DNA of 64,000 nt from NCBI GenBank assembly GCA_005223085.1, contig NJBP01000002.1, positions 1-64,000 of the forward strand. Reading direction: 5' to 3'. This DNA comes from Candidatus Aerophobetes bacterium Ae_b3b. Its GTDB lineage: Bacteria; Aerophobota; Aerophobia; Aerophobales; AE-B3A. The notes under the pieces were generated by a model. That model did no database searches. It saw only the letters and a list, made by a program, of their open reading frames with translations, and had not been told where the DNA came from. The position numbers and the translations under genes were made by a program. Numbering within the stretch: position 1 is the stretch's first letter; each line of letters begins with the position of its first letter. Of this stretch, positions 33,717 to 42,102 are shown piece by piece.

Positions 33717-34190
33717 TCACATATTCTCCTTTAATTTTTGATAGGTCTTGCGCAAAGACTCTGAGATTATCTTGGTATTTGAAATAACAGGCATAAAATT
33801 GGTGTCCCCTTTCCAACGGGGAACCACGTGAAGATGTAAATGACCGACTATACCTGCCCCGGCTACACTTCCCAGATTCATCCCCACATTGAAACCCTCA
33901 GGGCGTAAAACCTTCTTAAGTAGAGTTATCATCCGGGAGAGAATCTCCATCATATCCCTTGCCTCATCACCCTCTAAATCCTCAACTGAGTCAATGTGCC
34001 GATATGGAGCTATCATGAGGTGACCATTATTGTAAGGATAGGTATTAAGCATCACCAGGCACCTTTTTCCCCTGAGGAGAATGTAGTTATCCTCGTCCTT
34101 CTCTTGCTTGGGTTTTTCGCAAAATATGCATTTACCCTCCTTCTCACCCAGGATATACTCAATTCGCCAGGGAGCCCATAGTCTCTTCAT
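33717..34190 (-). CDS. HIT family hydrolase (Ap4A phosphorylase/hydrolase type)
   Basis: A 157-aa histidine-triad protein. The HIT motif HLHLHVVPRW is at residues 117-126, with a CIFC zinc pair at 21-24, as in the bacterial branch of Ap4A-acting HIT proteins (LWAPWRIEYI start is characteristic). The ATG is preferred over a TTG five codons upstream because GGTGG precedes it. It is the first gene left of the dnaA promoter region and is divergent from dnaA. Confidence 0.9.
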   Translation of the reverse strand: MKRLWAPWRIEYILGEKEGKCIFCEKPKQEKDEDNYILLRGKRCLVMLNTYPYNNGHLMIAPYRHIDSVEDLEGDEARDMMEILSRMITLLKKVLRPEGFNVGMNLGSVAGAGIVGHLHLHVVPRWKGDTNFMPVISNTKIISESLRKTYQKLKENM

Positions 34191-34253
34191 CTGATGACCC
34201 ACCAATTGCTTATTTTATGGCTAACCTAGTATAATTATTGAGTTTTGTCAACC

Positions 34254-34281
34254 TTGACATCTAAAATATCCCCTATAAAAT
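34254..34281 (+). promoter_or_regulatory. dnaA promoter
   Basis: TTGACA (34254-34259), 16-bp spacer, TAAAAT (34276-34281) on the plus strand, about 180 bp upstream of dnaA. The -35 box is a perfect sigma70-type match. Confidence 0.55.
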
Positions 34282-34291
34282 AGAAAATAAA

Positions 34292-34322
34292 TTGTGGGTT
34301 TTCTTTTGTGCATAACCCACAA
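34292..34322 (+). promoter_or_regulatory. Hairpin in the dnaA leader, overlapping a DnaA box
   Basis: Perfect 9-bp stem TTGTGGGTT / AACCCACAA with a 13-nt loop. The loop and 3' arm contain TGTGCATAA (34307-34315), a consensus DnaA box in reverse orientation, so the site could serve both DnaA binding and RNA structure. Confidence 0.4.
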
Positions 34323-34402
34323 GATGAGCCTGGAGCGTGAGTTTGGGTGAACAAGGGAAGTGCCTTGATAAGATCTTTTTCTTAATCCTGAAGGGTTTTT
34401 AG

Positions 34403-34422
34403 TTATCCACACCTGTGGATAA
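34403..34422. promoter_or_regulatory. Paired inverted DnaA boxes in front of dnaA
   Basis: TTATCCACA and its exact inverse TGTGGATAA are separated by 2 bp, both perfect to the TTATNCACA consensus. Together with the box at 34307-34315 they probably mediate dnaA autoregulation and form part of the bipartite origin. Confidence 0.85.
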
Positions 34423-34461
34423 CTCTGTGATTAACTTCTGACGGTGAAAAGAGTTTTTTTG

Positions 34462-35787
34462 ATGACCGATCGAGAGAAAAGCGTCTGGGAAGAGCTTCTA
34501 TCCAAGCTAGAGAAAAAACTCAAGCCACAGAACTTTAAGACCTGGTTTAAACCCACCCAATTATATTCAGTTACCTCAGAAAAGCTGACCATTATGGTTC
34601 CCAATGATTTCTTTAAAAAATGGCTAGATAGGTACTATATGGGAATGATAAGAAGAGAGATTGCCAAGATTAGTGGGCATGAAATGGAGGTAGATTTTAT
34701 TCTTCCTCCAAAGTACAACAATATCAAAAAGAGAAAAAATGTTGGCTTTAAGAAAAAACGTTCTGTTTCCCGGTTAAACCCTAGATTTCACTTCAATAGC
34801 TTTGTGGTAGGAAATAATAACCGATTAGCCCATGCGGCGGCTCTGGCAGTAGCTCAATCTCCTGCGCGTGCTTACAACCCTTTGTTTATCTATGGGAAGG
34901 TAGGGTTGGGAAAGACTCACCTCTTGCAAGCTATCGGTCACTATATTACGGAAAACAGTGAATTAACCTTTACCTATCTATCTTCTGAACAATTTACCAA
35001 TGAATTAATAAATGCCATTAGGGATGATAAAACAACTGCTTTTAGAAGAAGGTACAGAAATACCGATGTTCTGCTGGTGGATGATATTCACTTCCTGGCC
35101 GGGAAAGAGAGAACTCAGGAGGAGTTTTTTCATACTTTTAATGCCTTACATGAAGCCCACAAACAGATAGTTCTTTCAAGTGATAGACCCCCTATAGAGA
35201 TTCCTACCTTAGAGAAAAGGCTTCAATCACGTTTTGAATGGGGCCTTATTGCTGATATTCAGTCTCCAGACCTAGAAACGAGGATTGCTATTTTAAAAAA
35301 GAAAGCAGAAATCGAAAATATGGAGCTTCCTGATGAAGTGGCTACGTTTATTGCTGAGAGAATAAAAACTAATATTCGTAAGCTAGAGGGCTGTCTGGTA
35401 AGAATAACTGCTCATTCCTCTCTATTCAAAGAAAAAATAGACATGAATTCAGTTAAGGAAATCTTAAAAGGCATTCTTCCTGAAGAAAAACCCAGACCGA
35501 TTACGGTAGAGTTGGTCCAAAAAACAGTTAGTAAATACTATAAGATTAAAGAATCAACAATTAAAGGGAAAAAGAGAAGTAGATCTATTGCTTTTCCCAG
35601 ACAAATAGCTATGTACCTGTGCCGGGAGCTCACCGAGGATTCTTTTCCAGAAATTGGAGCAAAATTTGGCGGCAAAGATCACACAACGGTCATGTACGCC
35701 TACAGAAAGATAGTCGAACAGGCTAAGAAAGATGAGGTTTTAAGTAATGAACTAAAAGAACTAGAGAACATACTAAAAACCTCTTAA
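34462..35787 (+). CDS. dnaA: Chromosomal replication initiator protein DnaA
   Basis: AAA+ initiator that binds DnaA boxes and opens oriC. The 441-aa protein has domain I (residues 1-80, NFKTWFKPTQL), the AAA+ core with Walker A YGKVGLGKTHLL (Lys151) and Walker B LLVDDIHFL, sensor LSSDRPP, and domain IV with the signature GKDHTTVMYAYRK. The Walker A loop has Lys at its second position, where most DnaA proteins have Gly (GGVGLGKT). The ATG at 34462 is chosen; an in-frame GTG at 34444 is an alternative, and neither has a strong ribosome binding site. dnaN does not follow; a thioredoxin gene does. Confidence 0.97.
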   Translation: MTDREKSVWEELLSKLEKKLKPQNFKTWFKPTQLYSVTSEKLTIMVPNDFFKKWLDRYYMGMIRREIAKISGHEMEVDFILPPKYNNIKKRKNVGFKKKRSVSRLNPRFHFNSFVVGNNNRLAHAAALAVAQSPARAYNPLFIYGKVGLGKTHLLQAIGHYITENSELTFTYLSSEQFTNELINAIRDDKTTAFRRRYRNTDVLLVDDIHFLAGKERTQEEFFHTFNALHEAHKQIVLSSDRPPIEIPTLEKRLQSRFEWGLIADIQSPDLETRIAILKKKAEIENMELPDEVATFIAERIKTNIRKLEGCLVRITAHSSLFKEKIDMNSVKEILKGILPEEKPRPITVELVQKTVSKYYKIKESTIKGKKRSRSIAFPRQIAMYLCRELTEDSFPEIGAKFGGKDHTTVMYAYRKIVEQAKKDEVLSNELKELENILKTS

Positions 35788-35843
35788 TATTCTGGGTAAT
35801 ATTTGGGAATAAAAGTTAATAAGAACTTAAAAAGTTCCTTGAT

Positions 35844-35999
35844 TGTGAATAAGATAGAAAAGTTTAGTTATTATCCTCATACTTATCTTCTTATCCTGAA
35901 TAGGTGGAAGCGTAGCTTTCGCATTTATCCCCATAACTCACAAGTACTACTACTACTACTATTTGTTTATAAAATAATAGTATAAATAAGTAAGTCTTA
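35844..35999 (+). other. Putative replication origin oriC
   Basis: Downstream of dnaA are TGTGAATAA (35844-35852, perfect box in reverse), TTATCCTCA (35871-35879), TTATCCTGA (35891-35899) and TTATCCCCA (35925-35933). After an 11-bp gap come five exact CTA trinucleotides (35947-35961), then an AT-rich stretch (35962-35999). Boxes, DnaA-trio and unwinding element in this order match the Bacillus subtilis-type basal origin. Genes switch direction across the dnaA region. This fills the 35788-36048 intergenic space. Confidence 0.8.
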
Positions 36000-36048
36000 A
36001 TTAAAGGATATCTGGAGTGAGAGAAATAATACTTTTTAGGAGAATGAA

Positions 36049-36375
36049 ATGAGTCAGGTTAAAGAACTCAAGGAAGAAGATTTTCAAGAAAAAGTACTGG
36101 AAGCCGATAAACCCGTAGTAATAGATTTCTGGGCTAAGTGGTGTAATCCCTGTTTAAAAATGGAACCCATAATTGAAGGGCTAAGTGAGGAATTCAAAGG
36201 TAAGGTCGAGATCTACAAATTAAATGTAGACGAAAATACCTCTAAAGCAGCTGAATATGGAGTACGTGGTATTCCTGCTTACTTTTTTTTCAAAAATGGA
36301 GAAGTAGTTGATCGAGTAGTCGGAATAACATCAAAAAAGGAACTTACGCGACGCTTAATAAAGTTAATAAGATAA
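36049..36375 (+). CDS. trxA: Thioredoxin
   Basis: A 108-aa thioredoxin-fold protein with FWAKWCNPCLKMEPI: the redox pair is CNPC rather than the usual CGPC, which can shift the redox potential. The cis-Pro loop GIPAYFFF and the end KKELTRRLIKLI are typical. AGGAG precedes the ATG. It lies 6 bp upstream of the RACo-like gene, suggesting co-transcription and perhaps a role in keeping that iron-sulfur protein or its partners reduced. Confidence 0.9.
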   Translation: MSQVKELKEEDFQEKVLEADKPVVIDFWAKWCNPCLKMEPIIEGLSEEFKGKVEIYKLNVDENTSKAAEYGVRGIPAYFFFKNGEVVDRVVGITSKKELTRRLIKLIR

Positions 36376-36381
36376 TGATTC

Positions 36382-38229
36382 ATGAAAAATAGGAAAATAA
36401 GGGTAATTTTCCGACCAGAAAAAAAGGAGATTCTCACCTCTATTAAAAGTTCTCTTAAGGAAGTGATAAAAAGAGCAGGAATTAAGATAAATTTTCCTTG
36501 CGGCGGAAAAGGTATATGTGGAAAGTGTAAAGTTAAAGTCAAAGGGAAACTTTCTCCCTTAACTTCGGCTGAAAAAAAACATCTCCAGCCAGTAGAGAAA
36601 GATGTTCGCCTGGCTTGCCAGGCAGTTGTTGAAGGCAACATCGAGGTTGAGGTTTACCCTCTTTCCTTAATTTCCTTTCCCAAAATTTTAACTAATAGAA
36701 TAAACAGGGAAATAAAAATCAAGCCTTTAATTAAGAAAACATACCTTTCTCTTCCTCCTCCCAGCCTTAAAGATCAAATTGCTGATCTATCCCGCCTGGA
36801 AAAATATCTAAAGGAAAGAGGAATTAGGTATCCTTTTGCTGATCTTGATTTAGTTAAAAAGCTCCCGAGGGTTATGCGGGAGGCAGATTTCAAGCTTACG
36901 GCCGTATTAAAGAAGCAAAGATTATTGACAGTGGAAAAAGGGGACACCAGAGGAAAAAATTTCGGAGTGGCTTTCGATGTAGGAACTACGACAGTGGTGG
37001 GGACACTAATAGACCTGGACACAGGAGAAGAGCTAGCTACACGCGCTCTCTTAAACCCACAGGCCTCGTTCGGAGAAGATGTGGTAAGCCGAATAGATTT
37101 TCTTCAATCACACCTGGAGGGGCTCAAGATTCTGCAGAAAAGGATAATCGGGGCAATAAACCGGATAATCCAGATGTTGAGCCGAGTAGGTGAAGTAAAA
37201 AGAGAAAACATTTATTTAGCTACCTTTGTAGGAAATACAGTCATGCAGCATCTTCTTTTGGGAGTGAATCCTACAAATTTAGCTCTTTATCCTTATGTCC
37301 CTGTGCTCAAGAGATCTATGGAGTTAAAAGCTAGTGATTTAGGGATTAGAATAAATCCCCAGGGGAGCTTATATTTTTTTCCTAATATCGCTGCTTTTGT
37401 AGGAGGAGATACAGTTGCAGTCATTCTGGCCACCTCCTTATTCGATGATAATAGTCAGAAGGTAAGATTAGCCATAGACATTGGGACAAACGGTGAGATT
37501 GTCCTGGCCAAAGGAAAAAAGTTGGTTTGCGCCTCTACGGCTGCTGGACCGGCCTTTGAAGGAGCGAGGATCTCCCAGGGAATGAGAGCAGAAAGAGGGG
37601 CTATAGAGAAGGTAAAACTTGAAGAAGGGAAGGTAGAGATAGGGGTGATAGGAGGGGGTAGGGCCAGGGGAATTTGTGGCAGTGGATTGATAGATGCCTC
37701 CAGCCAGCTTCTAAAGGAAGAGATCATTGACAGCTCGGGATGGCTCAAGCCTTCTTCCAAAGCAAAAGAAAAATGGTCGAGTAGGATAACAAAGAAAAAT
37801 AACCACAATGGTTTTCTTTTGGTGGAAAGAGAAAAAGCTCAAGATAGAATTCCTATTGTCCTCACCCAGAAAGATATAAGGGAGCTTCAATTGGCCAAGG
37901 GAGCTATTTGCTCGGGGATAAAAATTCTCCTCACTCGTCTTGAAGTAGAAAAAGGCGAAGTAGATGAGGTTCTTCTGGCTGGAGCATTTGGAAGCTACAT
38001 TAACCCTGAAAGTGCTCATCTAATTGGTCTAATTCCCAATTTTCCTAAAGCTAAAGTGAGGAGTGTGGGTAATGCGGCAAGTCTGGGTGCAATTATGGCT
38101 CTTGTTTCAGAAGAGGACTGTAAGCAAGCAGAGAAAATTTCTGAAGGGGTAGATTATGTTGAGCTGGCCTCTTTCCCCGAGTTTCCGGATATCCTCACCC
38201 AGGCCATGAGATTTGGGAAGCAGGATTGA
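36382..38229 (+). CDS. RACo/RamA-like corrinoid-protein reductive activator
   Basis: A 615-aa protein with an N-terminal [2Fe-2S] ferredoxin domain (Cys40, Cys46, Cys49, Cys79: C-x5-C-x2-C-x29-C) and a C-terminal ASKHA-type ATPase region (FDVGTTTVVGTLIDL, AIDIGTNGEIVLA, AGAFGSYINPES). RACo and related proteins use ATP to re-reduce inactive cob(II)alamin in corrinoid methyltransferase systems. The cobalamin uptake genes and methyltetrahydrofolate methyltransferase at the other end of the window fit this job. It is 6 bp downstream of thioredoxin. Confidence 0.85.
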   Translation: MKNRKIRVIFRPEKKEILTSIKSSLKEVIKRAGIKINFPCGGKGICGKCKVKVKGKLSPLTSAEKKHLQPVEKDVRLACQAVVEGNIEVEVYPLSLISFPKILTNRINREIKIKPLIKKTYLSLPPPSLKDQIADLSRLEKYLKERGIRYPFADLDLVKKLPRVMREADFKLTAVLKKQRLLTVEKGDTRGKNFGVAFDVGTTTVVGTLIDLDTGEELATRALLNPQASFGEDVVSRIDFLQSHLEGLKILQKRIIGAINRIIQMLSRVGEVKRENIYLATFVGNTVMQHLLLGVNPTNLALYPYVPVLKRSMELKASDLGIRINPQGSLYFFPNIAAFVGGDTVAVILATSLFDDNSQKVRLAIDIGTNGEIVLAKGKKLVCASTAAGPAFEGARISQGMRAERGAIEKVKLEEGKVEIGVIGGGRARGICGSGLIDASSQLLKEEIIDSSGWLKPSSKAKEKWSSRITKKNNHNGFLLVEREKAQDRIPIVLTQKDIRELQLAKGAICSGIKILLTRLEVEKGEVDEVLLAGAFGSYINPESAHLIGLIPNFPKAKVRSVGNAASLGAIMALVSEEDCKQAEKISEGVDYVELASFPEFPDILTQAMRFGKQD

Positions 38230-38292
38230 AAAAAAGGGACGTGATTATTTTTTCTTTTATCAGGGAATTGCTGGATAGCTGAACGCTTACAG

Positions 38293-38538
38293 CTATTTTT
38301 CGGTGGAGGGGGGAGTTTCTTTCTCCTGGGACTCTTCCTCAAGACTCTCCGGCTTTAGTTTACCCTCCGCAATCTCCTTTAAAACCAAGATAGGCAGTTT
38401 CTCGTGAGTGTCCTCTAGGGCCCTTTTATCTTTCTCTTTAACAAGTTGTCTGATTCTTCGAATGGCCAAACGGGTAAGCTCGTATTTATCTTCTATCCCA
38501 CTTTTACGTAATAAATCATCAGTAGAGAATTTAATCAG
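38293..38538 (-). CDS. rpoZ: RNA polymerase omega subunit, probable CTG start
   Basis: An 81-aa omega subunit that helps assemble RNA polymerase. The conserved core KYELTRLAIRRIRQL is followed by KLPILVLKEIAEGKL, then an acidic tail. No ATG, GTG or TTG is available at the right place. AAGGAG stands 6 nt before a CTG that opens IKFSTDDLLRKSGIEDKYEL, so CTG is the probable start. The gene follows gmk by 23 bp in the classic yicC-gmk-rpoZ order, which supports the assignment. Confidence 0.85.
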   Translation of the reverse strand: MIKFSTDDLLRKSGIEDKYELTRLAIRRIRQLVKEKDKRALEDTHEKLPILVLKEIAEGKLKPESLEEESQEKETPPSTEK

Positions 38539-38561
38539 TTTAAGCTCCTTTTAGCTTGATA

Positions 38562-39191
38562 TCAGTGGTCAAAATCTCTCAATTCTCGCACGGGTACTCT
38601 ATTCATGCGACAGCGTTCCGCTCTGATTATGGCGGTCAAGTCATCCAAAGCTCTATTTATATCGTTGTTTATTATTAAATAATCATAATAAGGCGCATAC
38701 TCAATCTCTTTTTTTGCCTGTGTTATCCTTTCCTTAACCCTCTCGTAATCCTCGGTACGCCGGCTTTTTAACCGTTTTTCTAACTCCTGCCAAGAGGGAG
38801 GAAGGAGAAAGATTAGCACCGCCTGAGGATAGTTTTTCTTGATTTGGGTTCCGCCCTTGACATCAACCTCCAGCACCACATCTTTTTCCGCTTCTATGGC
38901 TTTATTTAAAAGATTAGCTGAGGTTCCGTAAAGTTGCTCATGCACCTTTGCCCATTCCACGAATTTTCGGTCCTCTATCATTTTTTGGAATTCTGTGGGT
39001 GAGACAAAGCAATAGTCTACCCCTTCTATCTCATTCTTACGAGGATGCCGAGTAGTGAAAGATACCGAACAAGTAAATGAGGGTGAGTTTTGGAGAAGTC
39101 TTTTGCAGAGGGTAGTTTTGCCCGCTCCTGAAGGAGCAGAAATAACCACGATTAAACTCTTCTTTTTAAACAAATTTCTCCTTTTATTCAT
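38562..39191 (-). CDS. gmk: Guanylate kinase
   Basis: Phosphorylates GMP to GDP. The 209-aa protein has the P-loop SAPSGAGKTT (18-27), the GMP-binding segment FTTRHPRKNEIEGVDYCFVS and EVDVKGGTQIKKNYP. It lies between yicC and rpoZ as in many bacteria. Confidence 0.96.
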   Translation of the reverse strand: MNKRRNLFKKKSLIVVISAPSGAGKTTLCKRLLQNSPSFTCSVSFTTRHPRKNEIEGVDYCFVSPTEFQKMIEDRKFVEWAKVHEQLYGTSANLLNKAIEAEKDVVLEVDVKGGTQIKKNYPQAVLIFLLPPSWQELEKRLKSRRTEDYERVKERITQAKKEIEYAPYYDYLIINNDINRALDDLTAIIRAERCRMNRVPVRELRDFDH

Positions 39192-39286
39192 AGAAAATGA
39201 TTTTTCAGGATTTAGAGTTAAGCACCAGAAACCTAACTAGATTAGCTAAGTTCTAAATTCTCTTTTACTCATAAGTGGTTGGTTAG

Positions 39287-40162
39287 TCATTCGATGTTCT
39301 GAACTTCCTCTCTGATTCTTTCTAGATCCTCTTTAATTTGGACAACAAGGCGAGAGATAATAAAAGAATTAGCTTTTGCTCCCATGGTGTTAATTTCTCT
39401 ATGGAGTTCCTGTAGTATAAATCTTATTTTTTTCCCCACCGACTCTTTCTGCTGCAAAGTGGTTTGCAACTCGCGTAAATGAGATTGAAATCTTAGCTTT
39501 TCCTCGCTGATGTCACCGCGTGAGATAAGGAAGGATAGCTCGCGGGCGACCTTTTCCCTATCTTCTCCTAATGCCAAAAGGTTCTTCAGGCTTTCCTTTA
39601 CCTTCTCTTGATAGAGGTTTTGAGCCGTGGGGATCTCTTCTTCCAGGTCGGAAAGTCTTTTTTGGATTCTCTTCAGGTACCGAAGAATACTTTGAAGATG
39701 TTCTTTTCCCTCCTTTCCCCTCATCTTGAGAACGTTCTTTAAGGCCTTGGTTAAGGCTTTCTCCAACGTGGTCTCTAAACTCTTCTTGATCTGTGGTTTT
39801 CTAGGGGGTGAGATTACACCTCGAAGTGCTAAAAGATGAGAGAGGGTCACTCTGTCATCTAGCCCTAGGTTCTGGCAAAGCCCAGAAAGGGCATTTTTGT
39901 AGGAGGTGACAAGCTCCCGATTTATCACTACTTCAGAGAGGAAGGGGGGTTTCCATTTAGCCTCAACATTAAGACTTACTTTTCCCCGCTTAATTTTTTC
40001 TCTAACCAAATGCCTAATTTTTTTCTCCCAGGCAAAAGGAATCGGTTCAGAAGATTTAACTTCTATTTCTAGGAACCGGTGGTTAACTGTGCTCATCTCC
40101 ACATGGAGATCTACTTCCTTGTTGCTCTCTCTTCCTTCCCCATACCCGGTCATACTGTACAA
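39287..40162 (-). CDS. yicC: YicC family protein (putative endoribonuclease)
   Basis: A 291-aa YicC/YloC protein. The start MYSMTGYGEGR and the STVNHRFLEIEVK segment are diagnostic, and the C-terminal DUF1732 part reads EINTMGAKANSFIISRLVVQ. Family members are reported as RNases acting on small RNA. It is the first gene of the yicC-gmk-rpoZ group. Confidence 0.93.
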   Translation of the reverse strand: MYSMTGYGEGRESNKEVDLHVEMSTVNHRFLEIEVKSSEPIPFAWEKKIRHLVREKIKRGKVSLNVEAKWKPPFLSEVVINRELVTSYKNALSGLCQNLGLDDRVTLSHLLALRGVISPPRKPQIKKSLETTLEKALTKALKNVLKMRGKEGKEHLQSILRYLKRIQKRLSDLEEEIPTAQNLYQEKVKESLKNLLALGEDREKVARELSFLISRGDISEEKLRFQSHLRELQTTLQQKESVGKKIRFILQELHREINTMGAKANSFIISRLVVQIKEDLERIREEVQNIE

Positions 40163-40224
40163 TTAAAACGCTCCCCCCCCCGACTAATCATTATTATACC
40201 TTGCCCCTCTCCCCTGTCAAGAGA

Positions 40225-40420
40225 ATCTCGGGACTCTTCCCCTTCGTCGCTGTATATCGACTTTGGATTGTTTCTGCTCGTCTTCTCGTTTCGGGAAAGA
40301 CGTGAAACTCGTCGCTCCGCTCCTCAGACATCACGTCTTTCTTCTTCCTCAACTCGAAGACTCGTTAAGGTGGCTGATATAAGGCTCCTTTGGGGAAAGT
40401 CCCTCGATACGCGTATAAAT
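40225..40420. repeat. Dispersed composite repeat, copy 1
   Basis: A 196-bp segment between yicC and folK that recurs, with insertions, at 51882-52234. Shared blocks include TCTCGGGACTCTTCCCCTTC, CGCTGTATATCGACTTTGG and the 3' block GGTGGCTGATATAAGGCTCC followed by AAAGTCCCTCGATACGCG. There is no convincing coding function. The rest of the 40163-40517 space is not recognised. Confidence 0.8.
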
Positions 40421-40517
40421 CTTCTGAACAGCTTCCCGCAAAAGTTTAAAAGCCCCCTGGCCGATAGATAACCATATAAACTGGGATCCTTGATAAATCT
40501 TTCTGATCCTTCTAGTC

Positions 40518-41015
40518 TTAATGACCTGCATACCCATTCTCCAGGATTTTGTCCACCTGGTGTGAGTCCTTAAGTCCTTTCAGAATCTCCTTCAAGGATT
40601 TTCCCAGCACCGGATGAACAAGGTGGGAATTGATTTCTACCAGCGGTATAAGGGCAAACCTTCTTTTATGTAGATGAGGGTGGGGAACTATGAGGTCGAC
40701 CTTGTCAACTACTGCATCCTCGTAGAGCAAAAGATCGAGGTCTATCACCCGGGGGTTCTTCTTTTTTTCTCTGATTCTTCCCATCCTTTTCTCAATTTGG
40801 AGTAAGGTATCGAGCAGTTTTTCCGGGGACTGTTCTGTTTTCCCTTCCAGAACGCAGTTTACAAACCATCTTCCTTCCATTCCCACTGGCTCGGTAAGGT
40901 AGAAAGAGGATATTTTCTCTACGGCTATCTTCTCTTTGAGGTGATCCAGGGCGACTTTTATATTCTTAAGTCTATCGCCCTTATTTGAACCTAACCCGAT
41001 ATAGACGACTGGCAT
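40518..41015 (-). CDS. folK: HPPK (2-amino-4-hydroxy-6-hydroxymethyldihydropteridine pyrophosphokinase)
   Basis: Folate synthesis: pyrophosphorylates hydroxymethyl-dihydropterin. The 165-aa protein has YIGLGSNKGDR, the loop KKNPRVIDLDLLLY and PHPHLHKRRFALIPL. Stand-alone rather than fused to folB or folP. Confidence 0.95.
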   Translation of the reverse strand: MPVVYIGLGSNKGDRLKNIKVALDHLKEKIAVEKISSFYLTEPVGMEGRWFVNCVLEGKTEQSPEKLLDTLLQIEKRMGRIREKKKNPRVIDLDLLLYEDAVVDKVDLIVPHPHLHKRRFALIPLVEINSHLVHPVLGKSLKEILKGLKDSHQVDKILENGYAGH

Positions 41016-41078
41016 TTATTTCCTGGCCTCAAAATATCTCCCACCAAACTTCTCATAATCCCCTGTAGTAAGATACCT

Positions 41079-41411
41079 TCAGCAATCCCCGGGAGAAAGA
41101 CAGAAAGCGAATTTTATGGCTTGATTAACTTGACTTATCTTTTCGGCACTTAAAAGACAAACTCTTTCCCTTAGCAGTTCCTTGCGGATAGTAATTATGG
41201 TATCTAAGTTTGCAACACACCTTTTAGGAAGACCATCCTTAGGACCAAGACATACCTCAACAGGTATGTCTCTGATGGTGGTAGTTACCTCTGCCACCGT
41301 AACTGCATTTCTTATCGGGTAGGCCTCATCCCGGGAAAGAAGCACTACGGGACGTTTCCTAATAGGTGAAGGCAGTTCAGCCCACCAGATCTCTCCTCTT
41401 TTCATCACCAT
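41079..41411 (-). CDS. mazF: MazF/PemK-type endoribonuclease toxin
   Basis: A 110-aa toxin that cuts RNA. KRGEIWWAELPSPIRKRPVVLLS is the family start (first part KRGEIWWAELPSP at residues 4-16), with the conserved Thr/Ser strand TVAEVTTTIRDIPVEV and NLDTIITI. Its ATG overlaps the antitoxin stop codon by translational coupling (ATGGTGA). Confidence 0.92.
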   Translation of the reverse strand: MVMKRGEIWWAELPSPIRKRPVVLLSRDEAYPIRNAVTVAEVTTTIRDIPVEVCLGPKDGLPKRCVANLDTIITIRKELLRERVCLLSAEKISQVNQAIKFAFCLSPGDC

Positions 41412-41659
41412 TCCTCTTTGGTAAGTGCTGTTAAAGAAGCCTTTTCCCAGGCTATCGATTCACCTATGGTCTCCGGCATTTTTTTATATCCTTCCTCGTA
41501 TTTTCTGATAAGCTTTTTCATACTTTTGGACTCTTCCCATAGTTTAACCGCCTGTAAAACAGCTTTACTACGAGTTAATCTCTCCTGCTGCCTGAGCGCC
41601 TCCAGTTTGTTGAAATCCTCTTCAGGAATGCTTATAGCAAATTTCACTACCTTAGTCAT
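41405..41659 (-). CDS. Ribbon-helix-helix antitoxin
   Basis: An 84-aa CopG/MetJ-type DNA-binding antitoxin: VVKFAISIPEEDFNKLEALR forms the beta strand and first helix, LTRSKAVLQAVKLW the second. The acidic/aromatic C-terminus would cap the toxin. It precedes mazF and overlaps it by 7 bp, the usual order for autoregulated pairs. Confidence 0.9.
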   Translation of the reverse strand: MTKVVKFAISIPEEDFNKLEALRQQERLTRSKAVLQAVKLWEESKSMKKLIRKYEEGYKKMPETIGESIAWEKASLTALTKEEW

Positions 41660-41830
41660 GAGGCTCTCCTTTGGAAAATATTTTCATACTCTAGTATAAC
41701 GACATTTTCCCATATGTCAATCCTATGTACACGCCTAAGTCAAATGATGACGATGACCTAACCCAAATCACACATTTTACAGCCCACCCTTTATCTGTTA
41801 GAATAGAGGTAAATACTTAGTGAACCACGC

Positions 41831-41913
41831 CATTGCGAGCGCAAGCGAAGCAATCTCAACCTTCATCAGAGATTGCCACGTCGTCCCGAAGACTTTCGGG
41901 ACTCCTCGCAATG
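41831..41913. repeat. Palindromic REP/MITE-like repeat
   Basis: A two-stem imperfect palindrome: CATTGCGAG (41831-41839) pairs with CTCGCAATG (41905-41913), and GCAATCTC (41850-41857) with GAGATTGC (41869-41876). The same CATTGCGAG...GCAATCTC half-sites bound the GIY-YIG gene at 63.2-63.6 kb. Nothing else is recognised in the 41660-42102 intergenic space apart from the ribosome binding site of the next gene. Confidence 0.8.
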
Positions 41914-42102
41914 ACAGAAGGGAACGTACTTCACTGAATTTTTACGAATAGAGGGAGGGTTTTTCGGAATGCGCAGAAAGGGGAGGGATGAATGGAAATA
42001 GTGTTGGGCGAAACCAAGGACTCAGGCATTTATGGAAAAAAGAGTGAAGTAACCAGACTCAATGGGATGAGAGCGGGTTGAACAAAACGAGGAGGAAGAG
42101 GG

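Noticed and set aside
35945-35962. CTA/TAC trinucleotide run as a microsatellite
   Set aside because: Its position between DnaA boxes and an AT-rich stretch next to dnaA makes a DnaA-trio more likely than a simple repeat.
40349-40537. 62-codon minus-strand frame ending near folK
   Set aside because: Most of it lies in the dispersed repeat and overlaps the end of folK; only the repeat part recurs at 52.2 kb, where the frame is not kept. No family resemblance.
41831-41913. CRISPR repeat
   Set aside because: Single palindrome without regularly spaced copies or spacers; no cas genes in the window.
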